A stretch of DNA of 30,774 bases from CAYXVU01 sp964468725 (GCA_964468725.1 CAYXVU010000053.1:1-30774); one strand, 5' to 3'; counted from the first letter of the stretch, positions 7,070 to 16,594 are shown. The notes: a model not told the origin generated them from the sequence alone. Numbers and translations are program-made.

Positions 7070-8833
7070 TTGCGAAAGAATACCCGTACCATTTTACTCC
7101 TCGCCCTGCTTGTGCTCTCTCTCATCGGTTGCCGACGGGGCGCCGAATCGGGCACGCTGGTCATCGTCATCGAAGCGACGCCGCGCGGCTTCGACCCGCG
7201 CTTCTCGACCGTCAATCCTTACTCGGCGCGATTGATGCAGTTGATCTATGACACCTTGGTTGTTAAAAACGAGCGCTTCGAATTCGTTGGGTCGCTGGCC
7301 GAACGCTTCACCGAGTCAGCCGATCAAAAGACCTTCACCTTTCACTTGCGCCCCGGCGTCACCTTTCATGATGGCAAGCTACTCACCTCCGCCGATGTGA
7401 AGTACACCTTCGATACGTTGCTCTCGCCTGACCTCAAATCGCCCATTCGCGGCACCATTGATAAACTGACGAAGATTGAAACGCCCGACCCTCTGACCGT
7501 TATCTTTCACGCCAGCCAACCCTTTTACACCTTCATTGGCAATCTTCCGGCCATCGGCATCATCCCCAAAGGCGCGGGCACGGAGATTATCAATGCGCCG
7601 ATTGGCAGCGGCCCGTTTCAACTGGTCGCTTACAAAGAAGGCGAGAGCGTGCGCCTGATTGCCAATCCGAATTATTGGGGAGGCGCACCGACGATTGCGC
7701 GCCTACACGTCAAAGTCGTTGCCGATTCGACAACCCGACAAGCGGAGTTGATGAGCGGCTCTGTAGATTTGGCCTACAACGCGCAGTTCGATCCCGAAAC
7801 CGTGCGCGCTATGAGCGGACGGCGCGATTTGCAAGTCGTCATCGAAAACGGCGCCAATGTGGATTATGTTGGCTTGAACCTCTCTTCGTCTTCGCGGCTG
7901 GCCAATCAAAAATTGCGGCAGGCTATTGCCTATGCGCTCAACCGGGATGTGATTATTCAAAGTCTGCTGCGCAATCAGGCGCGCCGCGCCGAAGCCATCA
8001 TGCCGCCCGAACACTGGGCCTACGCGCCGGAGGTGACGACCTACCATCACGATGTAGCGCGCGCCAAACAGTTGCTTGATGAAGCGGGTCTGCCCGACCC
8101 CGACGGCGAGGGCGGACAGCCGCGCCTTGAACTTAACCTCTTCACCACGACGACACCGATTTCGCGTAACATCGGCGCGATCATGCAGAATCAACTGCGC
8201 GAAGTCGGTATTCAACTCAATCTCCAATCATTGGAGCTAGCCACCTTGCTCGACAAGGTCAACAAAGCGCAGTTCGATCTCTATTACCTGCGCGCCCTCG
8301 GGTTCAATCAAGGCACCGATGTCTTTCAATTCGTCTATCACAGTCGCTTTCAAAATGCCGAGTTCAACGAAACGGTTGCCAAGCTGCGTGCTGCGAATGA
8401 GGCGGCGCAGATGGCGCCTCTGTTCGATAGGCTGCGCGCGATTCTTGACGCGCGCGAGTACTGCGCTAACGAAGAGGTCAGCAGACTGGCCGAGCAAGCC
8501 GCAGGGATGAGCGCTTCGGCGAACGCCAGCGAGAAGAAGGCCATCTATTTGCAGATCGCACGCTTGTTGACGGATCGCGGCGGGCAAAACCGCATGCGTT
8601 ATTGCAACCCACAAGTGGACAAAGAGATTGTCGAAGCCGAACGCGCGCCCGAACGCGCCGTCAAGGTTGACCTCTACGGCAAAATTCAAAAGTCGGTGGC
8701 CGACGAATTGCCGCAGATTTATTTGTGGTATCCGGCCAATGTCGCCGTTGCGCGGGCGCGCGTTGGCAACCTGCAACTCGACGCCTCCGGCTCCTGGTAT
8801 TTCATTGCCCGACTGACCCTCAAAGACTCGTAA
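7070..8833 (+). CDS. ABC transporter substrate-binding lipoprotein, peptide type (SBP_bac_5)
   Basis: A 587-residue periplasmic solute-binding protein of the DppA/OppA family, which captures oligopeptides, nickel chelates or related ligands for an ABC importer. The TTG start at 7070 gives a 20-residue lipoprotein signal with Cys21 as lipid anchor (LSLIGC). An in-frame TTG at 6995 is rejected because it is the -35 box. Family features are the FDPRFSTVNPYSARLMQLIYD segment near 45-65, GSGPFQLVAYKEGE, and a C-terminal NPQVDKEI...DLYGKIQ...DELPQIYLWYP block. About 80 mainly helical residues (about 445-525) stand between the usual YHSRF segment and the NRMRY segment and are not expected in this family. 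No permease or ATPase genes are adjacent, so it is an orphan binding protein. GGGAG at 7052-7056 is a distant ribosome site (13 bases). Confidence 0.9.
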   Translation: MRKNTRTILLLALLVLSLIGCRRGAESGTLVIVIEATPRGFDPRFSTVNPYSARLMQLIYDTLVVKNERFEFVGSLAERFTESADQKTFTFHLRPGVTFHDGKLLTSADVKYTFDTLLSPDLKSPIRGTIDKLTKIETPDPLTVIFHASQPFYTFIGNLPAIGIIPKGAGTEIINAPIGSGPFQLVAYKEGESVRLIANPNYWGGAPTIARLHVKVVADSTTRQAELMSGSVDLAYNAQFDPETVRAMSGRRDLQVVIENGANVDYVGLNLSSSSRLANQKLRQAIAYALNRDVIIQSLLRNQARRAEAIMPPEHWAYAPEVTTYHHDVARAKQLLDEAGLPDPDGEGGQPRLELNLFTTTTPISRNIGAIMQNQLREVGIQLNLQSLELATLLDKVNKAQFDLYYLRALGFNQGTDVFQFVYHSRFQNAEFNETVAKLRAANEAAQMAPLFDRLRAILDAREYCANEEVSRLAEQAAGMSASANASEKKAIYLQIARLLTDRGGQNRMRYCNPQVDKEIVEAERAPERAVKVDLYGKIQKSVADELPQIYLWYPANVAVARARVGNLQLDASGSWYFIARLTLKDS

Positions 8834-8856
8834 CCGACATCACTGGCGTCATCCCT

Positions 8857-9663
8857 ATGAAGTTGTACGCGAAAATTTTGGGCGAATCGCATGCGCAGGC
8901 CATTCTGTTCATTCCCGGCTTTGTTGGTTCGCACCAAGTGTGGGATGAGCAGTTTCACTCGCTCGGTCAGACCTACAAGCTTGTGCTGCTCGATACGCTC
9001 GGTTTCGGCCATTCACCCAAACCGAACATTGCCTACACAATGGAGGATCACCTCCATGCCCTGCGCGATACGCTGCACGCTCTCGAAATTCAGCAGACCC
9101 GTATCGTCGGCTACTCGATGGGTTGTCTGTTGGGGCTTGCGTATGCCTATCAATTTCCTGAAGAAGTGAGCCGTCTGGCCTTGCTTGCGCTGCCCTGGTT
9201 TGCCCATGAGACGGAAGCCCGCGAAGCGATTAAAAAGAGTTCGCCCTTCAATCGCTGGTTAGCAATGGACACTTGGTTGGCGCATGCGGCCTGCACGCTC
9301 ATGTGCCACCTGCGCCCCTGGTTGATGCCGCTCATGCCGGTTCTGGTGCGCGATGTTCCGGCGGCGGTTGCCAAAGATGCGTTGCGGCACAACTGGCAAT
9401 CCTATTCGCAAACTTTGACCCATGTGATATTCGAAGCCGACACGACGAAGTGGATGCAGGGAATTGAAAAACCGATCTTGCTCATTCACGGTCGCAACGA
9501 TCAAACGGCTCCGCTGGCTAATGTGAAACGCTACAGCGCGTCTTTGCCCAACCTTCAACTCATCGAATTGGCCGCCGATCACGGTTTGGTCTTCTCGCAC
9601 AGCGCTGCCATTGCCGCCGCTTTGAAGACCTTTTTCGCTTCGACAACCTCAACCCGTGTGTGA
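8857..9663 (+). CDS. Alpha/beta-fold hydrolase
   Basis: A 268-residue soluble hydrolase with no signal peptide. The nucleophile elbow GYSMG places Ser87, HGRND gives the acid Asp215, and ADHG gives His242, a complete catalytic triad in canonical order. The oxyanion-hole strand is FIPGFVGS (about 17-24). Substrate is unknown; esterases, lipases and C-C hydrolases of the MhpC type share this layout. I chose the ATG at 8857 because family members begin just before the first beta-strand. The open frame extends upstream into the preceding gene, but that part is not family-like. It starts 24 bases after the lipoprotein gene stop, so the two are probably co-transcribed. It converges with the next gene with only 32 bases between stops and no terminator visible. 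Confidence 0.85.
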   Translation: MKLYAKILGESHAQAILFIPGFVGSHQVWDEQFHSLGQTYKLVLLDTLGFGHSPKPNIAYTMEDHLHALRDTLHALEIQQTRIVGYSMGCLLGLAYAYQFPEEVSRLALLALPWFAHETEAREAIKKSSPFNRWLAMDTWLAHAACTLMCHLRPWLMPLMPVLVRDVPAAVAKDALRHNWQSYSQTLTHVIFEADTTKWMQGIEKPILLIHGRNDQTAPLANVKRYSASLPNLQLIELAADHGLVFSHSAAIAAALKTFFASTTSTRV

Positions 9664-9695
9664 CCGATGCGGATGCGAGCGCAGCGGGCAGGCAT

Positions 9696-10928
9696 CTAAT
9701 TGGCAGTCTTCACCAACTTCTCGAAGAGCGGAAAGACGTTCTCGAACAGATAGTTTTTAATCTCGTTATCCAGCAACCGCGTGTTTTTGCTCTGCTCTTT
9801 TTCCGTCGGCGTTGCCGTCGTATTGAAAGCGACGATGTAAGCTGCGCGCGCGTCCGGGCGCAGATAGAAATGCAGGATGAATCCGTTTTGGCTGCCGCTG
9901 TGCCCGATGAAACGCTGGCCGAAGTTGTCTTCGATAAAGAAGGTCAACCCAATCCAGTCTTTGCGATTTTTCCCATCGGTTGCCGCCGATTCGATCTGAA
10001 GTTGCGGCTGCCACATCTCTTCCAGCGAACGGCGTGATAGCACGCCGTCATAGACGGCTTGCTGTTTCGCATCGCCCATCAGGAAATTCAGATACTTGAC
10101 CATATCGGTGAGCGGCGCATTCAATCCGCCGTTTGAAACCGTGATGCCGGTATCAACATCAAAGCGCGCGGGCGTCAGCTTGCCATCTAGCAGGTAGTAG
10201 CTATGCGAGCGGTATTTGAGCAGATGATAGGGTGTAGCATCGAAATAGCTGCGGTGCATCTCTAACGGCTTGAAGATGTTTTTATCAATGTAGACTTCGT
10301 AATCGTCTTTGGTGATGAGTTCGATGACGCGACCAAGAAAGATGATGGCCGGATTCGAATAGCTGAATTTGCTGCCCGGCTGAAACAGGATTTTTGTGTA
10401 TGGCATCATGGCGACGAGTTGCGACCAGTGCTGCGGCTCGTGCGGCTGCCAGTCTTCATCGCCGCCCCATGGCCAGGTGCCTGCGCGAAACCCGGCGCTG
10501 TGACTGAGCAGATGGCGAATGGTGATTTCATCCATCTTGCCAAACGGATTATGAACCTCCCTCAGTTCTGGCAGATAGTTCACAATCGGGTCATCGAGTT
10601 TGAGGAGGCCACGATCTCGAAGCTGCATGATGGCGATGCCGGTGAAGGTTTTGGTAATTGAAGCCCAGTGGTAAATCGTCTCTTCATCCACTTTCTGTTG
10701 CTTCTCCAAATTGGCCGTGCCGTAAAACTCTTTGGCGATGATCTGATTGTCGTGGATGAGCATAAAACTGCTGCCGACAATGCCATGCTTTTGCAGTTGG
10801 GCGCGATAAAATGATTGAAAGCCTTTGTAGGCGTCGTCCACCCGGCTCTTTGTCTGTGCGTTAGGCGAAGTCATAATCAATCCGCAGAGTAAACCGAATG
10901 CCATGACGGGCGCAATCGAACGATTCAT
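9696..10928 (-). CDS. Secreted serine hydrolase, beta-lactamase/class C PBP-like
   Basis: A 410-residue exported protein of the beta-lactamase-related (Pfam Beta-lactamase, DD-peptidase/esterase EstB-like) family. The start at 10928 follows GAGGTG by six bases. A longer frame to 11039 exists, but it adds a non-family stretch before the signal peptide. Residues 1-25 are a signal peptide ending near SPNAQ. Catalytic motifs are S90-I-T-K93 (SxxK), YSN (the tyrosine motif) and a C-terminal HSG in place of KTG. Such proteins cleave peptides, esters or lactams. A role in drug resistance is not implied, since the family is large and mostly of unknown substrate. It is transcribed divergently from the Asp-box protein, across 216 bases. 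Confidence 0.9.
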   Translation of the reverse strand: MNRSIAPVMAFGLLCGLIMTSPNAQTKSRVDDAYKGFQSFYRAQLQKHGIVGSSFMLIHDNQIIAKEFYGTANLEKQQKVDEETIYHWASITKTFTGIAIMQLRDRGLLKLDDPIVNYLPELREVHNPFGKMDEITIRHLLSHSAGFRAGTWPWGGDEDWQPHEPQHWSQLVAMMPYTKILFQPGSKFSYSNPAIIFLGRVIELITKDDYEVYIDKNIFKPLEMHRSYFDATPYHLLKYRSHSYYLLDGKLTPARFDVDTGITVSNGGLNAPLTDMVKYLNFLMGDAKQQAVYDGVLSRRSLEEMWQPQLQIESAATDGKNRKDWIGLTFFIEDNFGQRFIGHSGSQNGFILHFYLRPDARAAYIVAFNTTATPTEKEQSKNTRLLDNEIKNYLFENVFPLFEKLVKTAN

Positions 10929-11043
10929 CTTCATCACCTCGTGTGCTGGAGGGCAGCGGCATTCTGGCAGAGAGTTCGCCGGACTCGCAAGCATTGGCGC
11001 AGAGGGAGCAGGCGGTCTTGACCGCTCGCGGCGGCTCACGGCG

Positions 11044-11072
11044 TTGCGTGTTGAGGTAGGGTTGAGTATGAT
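11044..11072 (+). promoter_or_regulatory. Promoter of the Asp-box protein
   Basis: TTGCGT (11044-11049), 17 bases, TATGAT (11067-11072). Transcription would start near 11079, 66 bases before the ATG at 11145. The same two hexamers with the same spacing stand before the ClC gene at 16671-16699. Confidence 0.4.
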
Positions 11073-11144
11073 GCGCCTCAGTCAGTGGAGATTGCATTCG
11101 AGCAGTCTTTCGCCATTCATCGCTGTCATTCGGAGGAAATCGCA

Positions 11145-14100
11145 ATGTCTCTGCGCCGTATTGCGTCAATCGTTTCGGCTCTTCTGCTCACCATCTTTGC
11201 TGTTGCTCTGGTCAACGCTCAGCCCTTCGACTCGCAACTCTACGCCGAGATGCGTTGGCGGATGATTGGCCCCTTTCGCGCCGGTCGCACGGTCACCTGC
11301 ACGGGCGTGCCGTACCAGCCGAATGTCTTTTACGTAGGCACTGCCAACGGCGGCGTGTGGAAGACCAGCGATTACGGGCGCGTTTGGCGGCCTGTCTTTG
11401 ATGGTCAGTCGGTCGGCTCGGTCGGCGCTGTTGCGGTCGCGCCTACGAATGCCAACATCGTCTATGCCGGTTGCGGCGAAGGCATGCAACGACCGGATTT
11501 GGCCATCGGCAATGGCGTCTACAAATCCACCGATGCGGGTGAAACCTGGCGGCACATGGGGCTGAGCGACGCCCATCAAATCGCCCATATCGTCATTGAC
11601 CCGAAGGACGCCAACCGGCTGTGGGTGGCGGTGATGGGACATCCCTATGGGGCGAACGCCGAACGCGGTGTCTTTCGCTCGACGGACGGTGGCGCCAATT
11701 GGCAGAAGGTTCTCTATCGGGATGAAAACGCAGGAGCTTCAGACATCGCGCTCGACCCGACCAATGCCAATACCCTATACGCTTCGCTCTTCGTCACGCG
11801 CCGCCCGCCGTGGACAACTGGCGGGCCATACGTTTTACCCGGCGGCAGTCTGCACAAATCAACCGATGGCGGCACGACGTGGCAACGCCTCACTCAAGGG
11901 TTGCCCGCTGATGATGATGTGGTTGGCCGCATCACGCTTGCCGTCGCGCCGAGCAATCCGCATCGCCTCTATGCCCGCGTTGATGCGCGACGCAAAGGTG
12001 CAGGGCTGTATCGTTCGGATGATGCGGGTACGAACTGGCAATTGGTCAATTCGGATGCGCGCATCACCGGACGCGGCGACGACCTCAACGGCATCGCCGT
12101 ATTTCCAAGTGATGAAAATACCGTCCTCATTGCCAGCATCGTCTGCTGGAAGAGCACGGACGGCGGCAAAAGCATCAGCCCGTTGAAGGGCGCGCCGGGC
12201 GGCGATGATTACGTCCGCATCTGGATCAACCCCGATAACCCGCAGATCATTGCCCTGGCCGTAGATCAAGGCGCAACGATCACCGTCAATGGCGGCGAGA
12301 CTTGGAGCAGTTGGTACAATCAAGCGACGGCAGCTTTTTATCGCGTCTCGACTGACAATCGCTTTCCCTATTGGGTCTACGGCGGGCAACAAGACAGCGG
12401 CTCGATGGGGGTCGCCTCGCGCAGCGATTACGGCGCGATTACTTGGCGCGACTGGTACACAGTCGGGGTCGAAGAATATGGAGCCGTCGCTCCTGACCCG
12501 CTCAACCCCGACATCGTTTATGGCGGCAAAGTTACGCGCTTCGATCATCGCACAAAGGATGTGCAAAACGTTTCGCCGCTCGCTCTCGGCAGAGGTGAAC
12601 ATCGCTTCAATCGCACTGCGCCGCTGGTCTTTTCGCAAGCCGATAAACGCGCGCTCTACTTCGCTTCGCAGTATCTGTTCAAGACCACCAACGGCGGCAA
12701 AAGTTGGGACACGATCAGTCCTGATCTCACCCGCAAAGACCCGCCCGCACCGCCCAACCTCGGCGCTTTCGTTGAAGCCGACCCGCAAAAAGGCAAACAT
12801 CGCGGCGTCATTTATGCCATCGCGCCGTCGCCGATTGATGCCAACCTGATTTGGGCGGGAACCGATTGCGGCTTGCTGCACGTCACCCAAGATGGCGGCC
12901 AGACGTGGAAGGATGTGACGCCACCCGATTTCGGCCCATGGAGTCGCGTCTTTACCATCGAAGCTTCGCGTTTTGACAGAGGCACGGCTTATGTCGCCAT
13001 GAATCGGTTTCGATTGGACGACTGGCAGCCCTATATTTATCGCACCCGCGATTTCGGCAAAACCTGGCAGAAGATCACCAGTGGCATTCCCGCCACCGAC
13101 TCTTCGAACTCCGTGCGCGAAGACCCGGAGCGCAAAGGACTGCTCTACGCCGCAACCGAGTTTTCGATCTATGTCTCTTTCGATGATGGCGAGCATTGGC
13201 AATCCTTGCAGTTGAATTTGCCGCATATCTCGATGCGCGACATCGTCGTTCACAAAGATGATTTGGTCGTTGGCACACACGGGCGTTCGTTTTGGATTCT
13301 CGATGATCTGACGCCGCTCAGACAGATCAGTGAGCAAGTGGCGGCATCGGATGCTTACCTGTTCAAGCCGCAAGAAGCGATTCGCTTTCGCCGCAGTCGT
13401 AATACCGACACGCCTATTCCTCCCGACGAAGCGATGGGTAAAAATCCGCCCGACGGCGCGATCATCAACTACTATTTGAAGGCTGCTGAGGCTGATCCTG
13501 TGACGCTGGAAATTTTCGATAGCGCAGGAAAACTGGTGCGCTCCTATTCCAGTGCCGATGCGTTGCCGCGACCCGATGCCAATCCGGCCATTCCGGCTTA
13601 CTGGGTGCGTCCCTTTCAACCGCTTTCGGGTCAAGCGGGCATGCACCGATTCGTTTGGGATTTGCGCCGTCCGGCGATTCGCAGCGCAGGGGGAGAGTTC
13701 GGCGGCGGCTATCCGATCTCCGCCATTCCCAATGATACGCCGCGCGGCCCGCAAGGGCCGTTGGTCGCGCCGGGATTCTACTCGGTGAAACTGACGGTTA
13801 AAGGACGCAGCTTCACGCAACCTTTGACGGTCAGGATGGATCCGCGCGCCAAAACTCCGCTCACTCAATTCGCCCTGACCGCAGCGCTCTATCAAGCCAT
13901 GCAACAAAGCAGTGAGGCGCTCGAACAGGTTCGCAGGCTGCGCGCACAGGTGAAAGAGTTGCAGCCGCGCGCCGCTGCACTGACCGATGCGCTTCACGCG
14001 CTCGATAGAAAAGCTGCCGAGTTTGAAGGCGGCGCGCGCGGCGGGCAAGGGTTTGGCGGTGGCAGCAGCGATGTGGCGAACAACTTCGCCCAACTCATCA

Positions 14101-14291
14101 CCCAGCTAAATACGCTCATCAACACAGTTGATAGTACAGACGAACTGGCGACGGCGCAGGTCACGAGTGCAGCTTCGAAAGCGCGACGGGCTGCTACCGC
14201 CTTACTTGCGCGCTGGCAGACCCTAAAGGGCACAGATGTCATCGCCCTAAATGAGCAACTCAAACGCGCCAATCTGCCGCCGATTCAATAA
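11145..14291 (+). CDS. Secreted sortilin/VPS10-like Asp-box (BNR) propeller protein
   Basis: A 1048-residue exported protein. GGAGG at 11131-11135 fixes the ATG at 11145. Residues 1-26 are a signal peptide ending in VNAQ. Residues about 45-740 hold at least nine Asp-box repeats of the form S/T-x-D-x-G-x-T/S-W, for example KSTDAGETW, RSTDGGANW, KSTDGGTTW, TTNGGKSW, TQDGGQTW and RTRDFGKTW, which fold as one or two beta-propellers as in sortilin and sialidases. A C-terminal beta-sandwich-like region (about 790-905) is followed by a helical, Gln/Ala-rich and then Gly-rich tail. Annotation pipelines often call these glycosyl hydrolases, but I see no sialidase Arg triad or FRIP motif, so ligand binding is at least as likely. 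The secreted S9 peptidase follows 108 bases downstream on the same strand. Confidence 0.88.
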   Translation: MSLRRIASIVSALLLTIFAVALVNAQPFDSQLYAEMRWRMIGPFRAGRTVTCTGVPYQPNVFYVGTANGGVWKTSDYGRVWRPVFDGQSVGSVGAVAVAPTNANIVYAGCGEGMQRPDLAIGNGVYKSTDAGETWRHMGLSDAHQIAHIVIDPKDANRLWVAVMGHPYGANAERGVFRSTDGGANWQKVLYRDENAGASDIALDPTNANTLYASLFVTRRPPWTTGGPYVLPGGSLHKSTDGGTTWQRLTQGLPADDDVVGRITLAVAPSNPHRLYARVDARRKGAGLYRSDDAGTNWQLVNSDARITGRGDDLNGIAVFPSDENTVLIASIVCWKSTDGGKSISPLKGAPGGDDYVRIWINPDNPQIIALAVDQGATITVNGGETWSSWYNQATAAFYRVSTDNRFPYWVYGGQQDSGSMGVASRSDYGAITWRDWYTVGVEEYGAVAPDPLNPDIVYGGKVTRFDHRTKDVQNVSPLALGRGEHRFNRTAPLVFSQADKRALYFASQYLFKTTNGGKSWDTISPDLTRKDPPAPPNLGAFVEADPQKGKHRGVIYAIAPSPIDANLIWAGTDCGLLHVTQDGGQTWKDVTPPDFGPWSRVFTIEASRFDRGTAYVAMNRFRLDDWQPYIYRTRDFGKTWQKITSGIPATDSSNSVREDPERKGLLYAATEFSIYVSFDDGEHWQSLQLNLPHISMRDIVVHKDDLVVGTHGRSFWILDDLTPLRQISEQVAASDAYLFKPQEAIRFRRSRNTDTPIPPDEAMGKNPPDGAIINYYLKAAEADPVTLEIFDSAGKLVRSYSSADALPRPDANPAIPAYWVRPFQPLSGQAGMHRFVWDLRRPAIRSAGGEFGGGYPISAIPNDTPRGPQGPLVAPGFYSVKLTVKGRSFTQPLTVRMDPRAKTPLTQFALTAALYQAMQQSSEALEQVRRLRAQVKELQPRAAALTDALHALDRKAAEFEGGARGGQGFGGGSSDVANNFAQLITQLNTLINTVDSTDELATAQVTSAASKARRAATALLARWQTLKGTDVIALNEQLKRANLPPIQ

Positions 14292-14369
14292 AGAGCCAGC
14301 CGCGAATGAGGCGATCATTTCGCTGACTGATTGTTCAAAGGGGATGTTCGTTTTCGACCGATTCACACA

Positions 14370-14385
14370 GGATGGATACCCATCC
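14370..14385 (+). promoter_or_regulatory. 5'-leader hairpin before the S9 peptidase
   Basis: GGATGG-ATAC-CCATCC is a perfect 6-bp stem with a 4-base loop. It ends 5 bases before the GGAGG ribosome site (14391-14395). It could insulate the ribosome site or protect the mRNA 5' end. Confidence 0.4.
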
Positions 14386-14399
14386 ACAAAGGAGGACTT

Positions 14400-16451
14400 A
14401 TGAGAGGACAATGGTTTTCTCGCAGCAGGGTTTTGTTCGTGAGTTTGACGCTGAGCCTCGCGCTGACGGCTCCAGCCTTCAGTTTAGAGCGTGATGGCGA
14501 AGCCCCCGCCGCAATGGTGGAAACCGCATGGACGCCTGAGCTTACAATGAAGGTCAAAGGCGTCGGCGGCGTGCGCGTCTCTCCCGATGGCAAGCGCGTC
14601 GTTTATACGGTCAACGAATCGGTGATGACCGCCGATAAGAGCGAGTATTTGACGCACATCTGGACGGCGAATGCGGATGGCAGCGATGCCTATCAGATGA
14701 CCTTCGGTGACAAGTCTTCGGGCAATCCCGACTGGTCGCCGGACGGCAAGTGGATTGCTTTCACCTCATCGCGTTCAGGTAAAAACAACCTCTATCTGCT
14801 GCGCGCAATGGGCGGCGAAGCCGAGATGATGACCGATGTCAAAAGCGGCGTCGGCGGCTACGCTTGGTCACCCGATGGGAAATGGATTGCCTATTCGATG
14901 AGCGACCCGCTCTCGGCGGATGAAGAGAAGAGCAACAAGGGCAAAGATGATTGGCGTTGGGTCAGCGAAAACTACAAGATGAGTCAAATCCACCTCGTGC
15001 CGATGATGAAGAACAGCGATGGCAAACGCGAGACCCGGCAGTTGACCAAAGGCGACTTCACAGTCAATAGCTTTAGCTGGTCGCCGGACGGCAAAACAAT
15101 AGCCTTCGCGCATCAGAAGTCGCCAGTGGTCAATGATTGGCCGACGACTGATGTTACGCTCGTTGATGTCGCCAGCGGCGACCTGAAACCGCTAGCCTCA
15201 ACCGGCGCTGCGGAAGCGCAACCCATCTATTCGCCCGACGGCAAATGGATCGCGCTCAGCATTGGCGATAACCCGCCGACTTGGGGACAACAGAATCGCA
15301 TCTGTATTGTTGCGGCAACTGGAGGCACGCCAAAAGCCTTGGCCGCAACCTACGACGAGCAACCGAACCTGATCGGATGGGCTGCTGACGGCAAGCGCAT
15401 TTACTTCAGCGAGACGCAGGGTACGACAACGGGCCTCTCTGCGATCAACGTCGAAACGAACGCCATTACCGAGATTGATAAGGGCAAAGCCATCTACGGC
15501 GGCATCGCGCTCAACGCTGCGCGCTCTATGTTCGGTCTGACGATGCAAAACAACGATAGTGCGCCGGAAGCCTACATCACGCGCGCCGATAGTTTCGCGC
15601 TCACCAAAGTCAGCAGCGCTAACGCCGGTCTGCCGAAACTCGCGCTTGGCAAGGTGGAGATCGTACGCTGGAAGAGCAGCGACGGCATGGAGGTCGAAGG
15701 CATCTTGAATTACCCGGTTGGCTATCAAGCCGGTCAGCGCGTTCCCTTGCTGCTCATCATTCACGGCGGCCCGGCGGGGGTGTTTACACAAGGCTTCGCG
15801 GCAGGCGCGGGACTCTACCCGACGGCGGTCTTCAACGCTCACGGTTTTGCCACGCTGCGCTGTAACCCGCGCGGTTCATCGGGCTACGGAAAAAAATTCC
15901 GCTATGCGAATTACAAAGACTGGGGCGGCGGCGACTTCAAAGATTTGATGACCGGCGTCGATCATGTCATCTCGATGGGAATCGCCGATGCCAATCGCCT
16001 CGGAGTGATGGGGTGGAGCTATGGCGGCTTTATGACCTCATGGACGATCACGCAGACGAAACGCTTCAAAGCTGCATCTATCGGCGCAGCCGTCACCAAC
16101 CTGATGAGCTTCACCGGCACTGCCGATATTCCCGGCTTCATCCCCGATTACATGGGTGCGGAGTTTTGGGATAATCTTGAGATCTATCGCCAACACTCCG
16201 CGATGTTCAACATCAAAGGGGTGAGTACGCCTTCGCTGATTCAGCATTGCGAAGGCGATCTGCGAGTGCCGATATCGCAAGGCTATGAGATATACAATGC
16301 GCTCAAACGTCAGGGAGTGCCGGTCAGGATGCTGGTGATGCCGCGACAGACGCATGGCCCGACCGAGCCAAAGATGCTGTTGAAAGTGATGCAGACCAAC
16401 GTTGAGTGGTTCGACAAGATGCTCGGCAACAGCGTACCCGCAAGCCGGTAA
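14400..16451 (+). CDS. Secreted S9 prolyl-oligopeptidase-family peptidase
   Basis: A 683-residue exported serine peptidase. The ATG at 14400 follows GGAGG by four bases; the longer frame from 14331 adds residues ahead of the signal peptide and is rejected. The signal peptide covers about 1-28 (hydrophobic core 11-24). Residues about 40-400 are a TolB/PD40-like propeller with repeated WSPDGKWIA motifs. Residues about 425-680 are the alpha/beta hydrolase domain: GWSYGG with nucleophile Ser540, acid Asp620 in EGDLRVP and His652 in QTHGP. The HGGP motif forms the oxyanion site. These peptidases release dipeptides or cut short peptides in the periplasm. The Asp-box protein upstream, the peptide-binding lipoprotein and the beta-lactamase-like hydrolase all fit a peptide-scavenging lifestyle, by inference only. 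Confidence 0.93.
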   Translation: MRGQWFSRSRVLFVSLTLSLALTAPAFSLERDGEAPAAMVETAWTPELTMKVKGVGGVRVSPDGKRVVYTVNESVMTADKSEYLTHIWTANADGSDAYQMTFGDKSSGNPDWSPDGKWIAFTSSRSGKNNLYLLRAMGGEAEMMTDVKSGVGGYAWSPDGKWIAYSMSDPLSADEEKSNKGKDDWRWVSENYKMSQIHLVPMMKNSDGKRETRQLTKGDFTVNSFSWSPDGKTIAFAHQKSPVVNDWPTTDVTLVDVASGDLKPLASTGAAEAQPIYSPDGKWIALSIGDNPPTWGQQNRICIVAATGGTPKALAATYDEQPNLIGWAADGKRIYFSETQGTTTGLSAINVETNAITEIDKGKAIYGGIALNAARSMFGLTMQNNDSAPEAYITRADSFALTKVSSANAGLPKLALGKVEIVRWKSSDGMEVEGILNYPVGYQAGQRVPLLLIIHGGPAGVFTQGFAAGAGLYPTAVFNAHGFATLRCNPRGSSGYGKKFRYANYKDWGGGDFKDLMTGVDHVISMGIADANRLGVMGWSYGGFMTSWTITQTKRFKAASIGAAVTNLMSFTGTADIPGFIPDYMGAEFWDNLEIYRQHSAMFNIKGVSTPSLIQHCEGDLRVPISQGYEIYNALKRQGVPVRMLVMPRQTHGPTEPKMLLKVMQTNVEWFDKMLGNSVPASR

Positions 16452-16469
16452 TCGGGGAAGAGAAGGTTG

Positions 16470-16492
16470 AGAAGGTAAACCGGCCACCTTCT
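16470..16492 (+). terminator. Hairpin after the S9 peptidase
   Basis: AGAAGGT (16470-16476) and ACCTTCT (16486-16492) pair perfectly around a 9-base loop, with GTT/AAC extending the stem past one bulged G. It lies 19 bases after the stop. There is no strong T-run, so terminator function is tentative. Confidence 0.4.
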
Positions 16493-16507
16493 AACGAGAA
16501 GAATATA

Positions 16508-16594
16508 GACACGGATGGACACCGATAAGACGGGTTGACACGGAAACGCTCAACTGAGCCGTGAACCTTCGTTGCTTCGCTGTTCATCCGTGTC
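16508..16594. repeat. Inverted repeat GACACGGATGGA / TTCATCCGTGTC
   Basis: The arms at 16508-16519 and 16583-16594 match at 11 of 12 positions. Between them, degenerate copies of the same word recur (GACACCGAT, TTGACACGG, CCGTGAACC). The element fills much of the spacer between the S9 peptidase and the ClC gene and looks like a small repeat cluster, not coding DNA. Confidence 0.5.

Noticed and set aside
9696..10928. An antibiotic-resistance beta-lactamase
   Set aside because: The class C-like SxxK and YxN motifs are shared by many esterases and peptidases, and the third motif is HSG. Resistance is not supported by sequence alone.
10929..11039. An N-terminal extension of the beta-lactamase-like hydrolase
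   Set aside because: It would place 37 Arg/Pro-rich residues before a normal signal peptide, and GAGGTG with six-base spacing supports the internal ATG.
11859..14093. A 744-codon open frame on the minus strand
   Set aside because: It lies wholly opposite the Asp-box protein, which has a signal peptide, a ribosome site and clear repeats. The antisense product is Arg/Ala-rich without recognisable domains, a usual shadow in GC-rich DNA.
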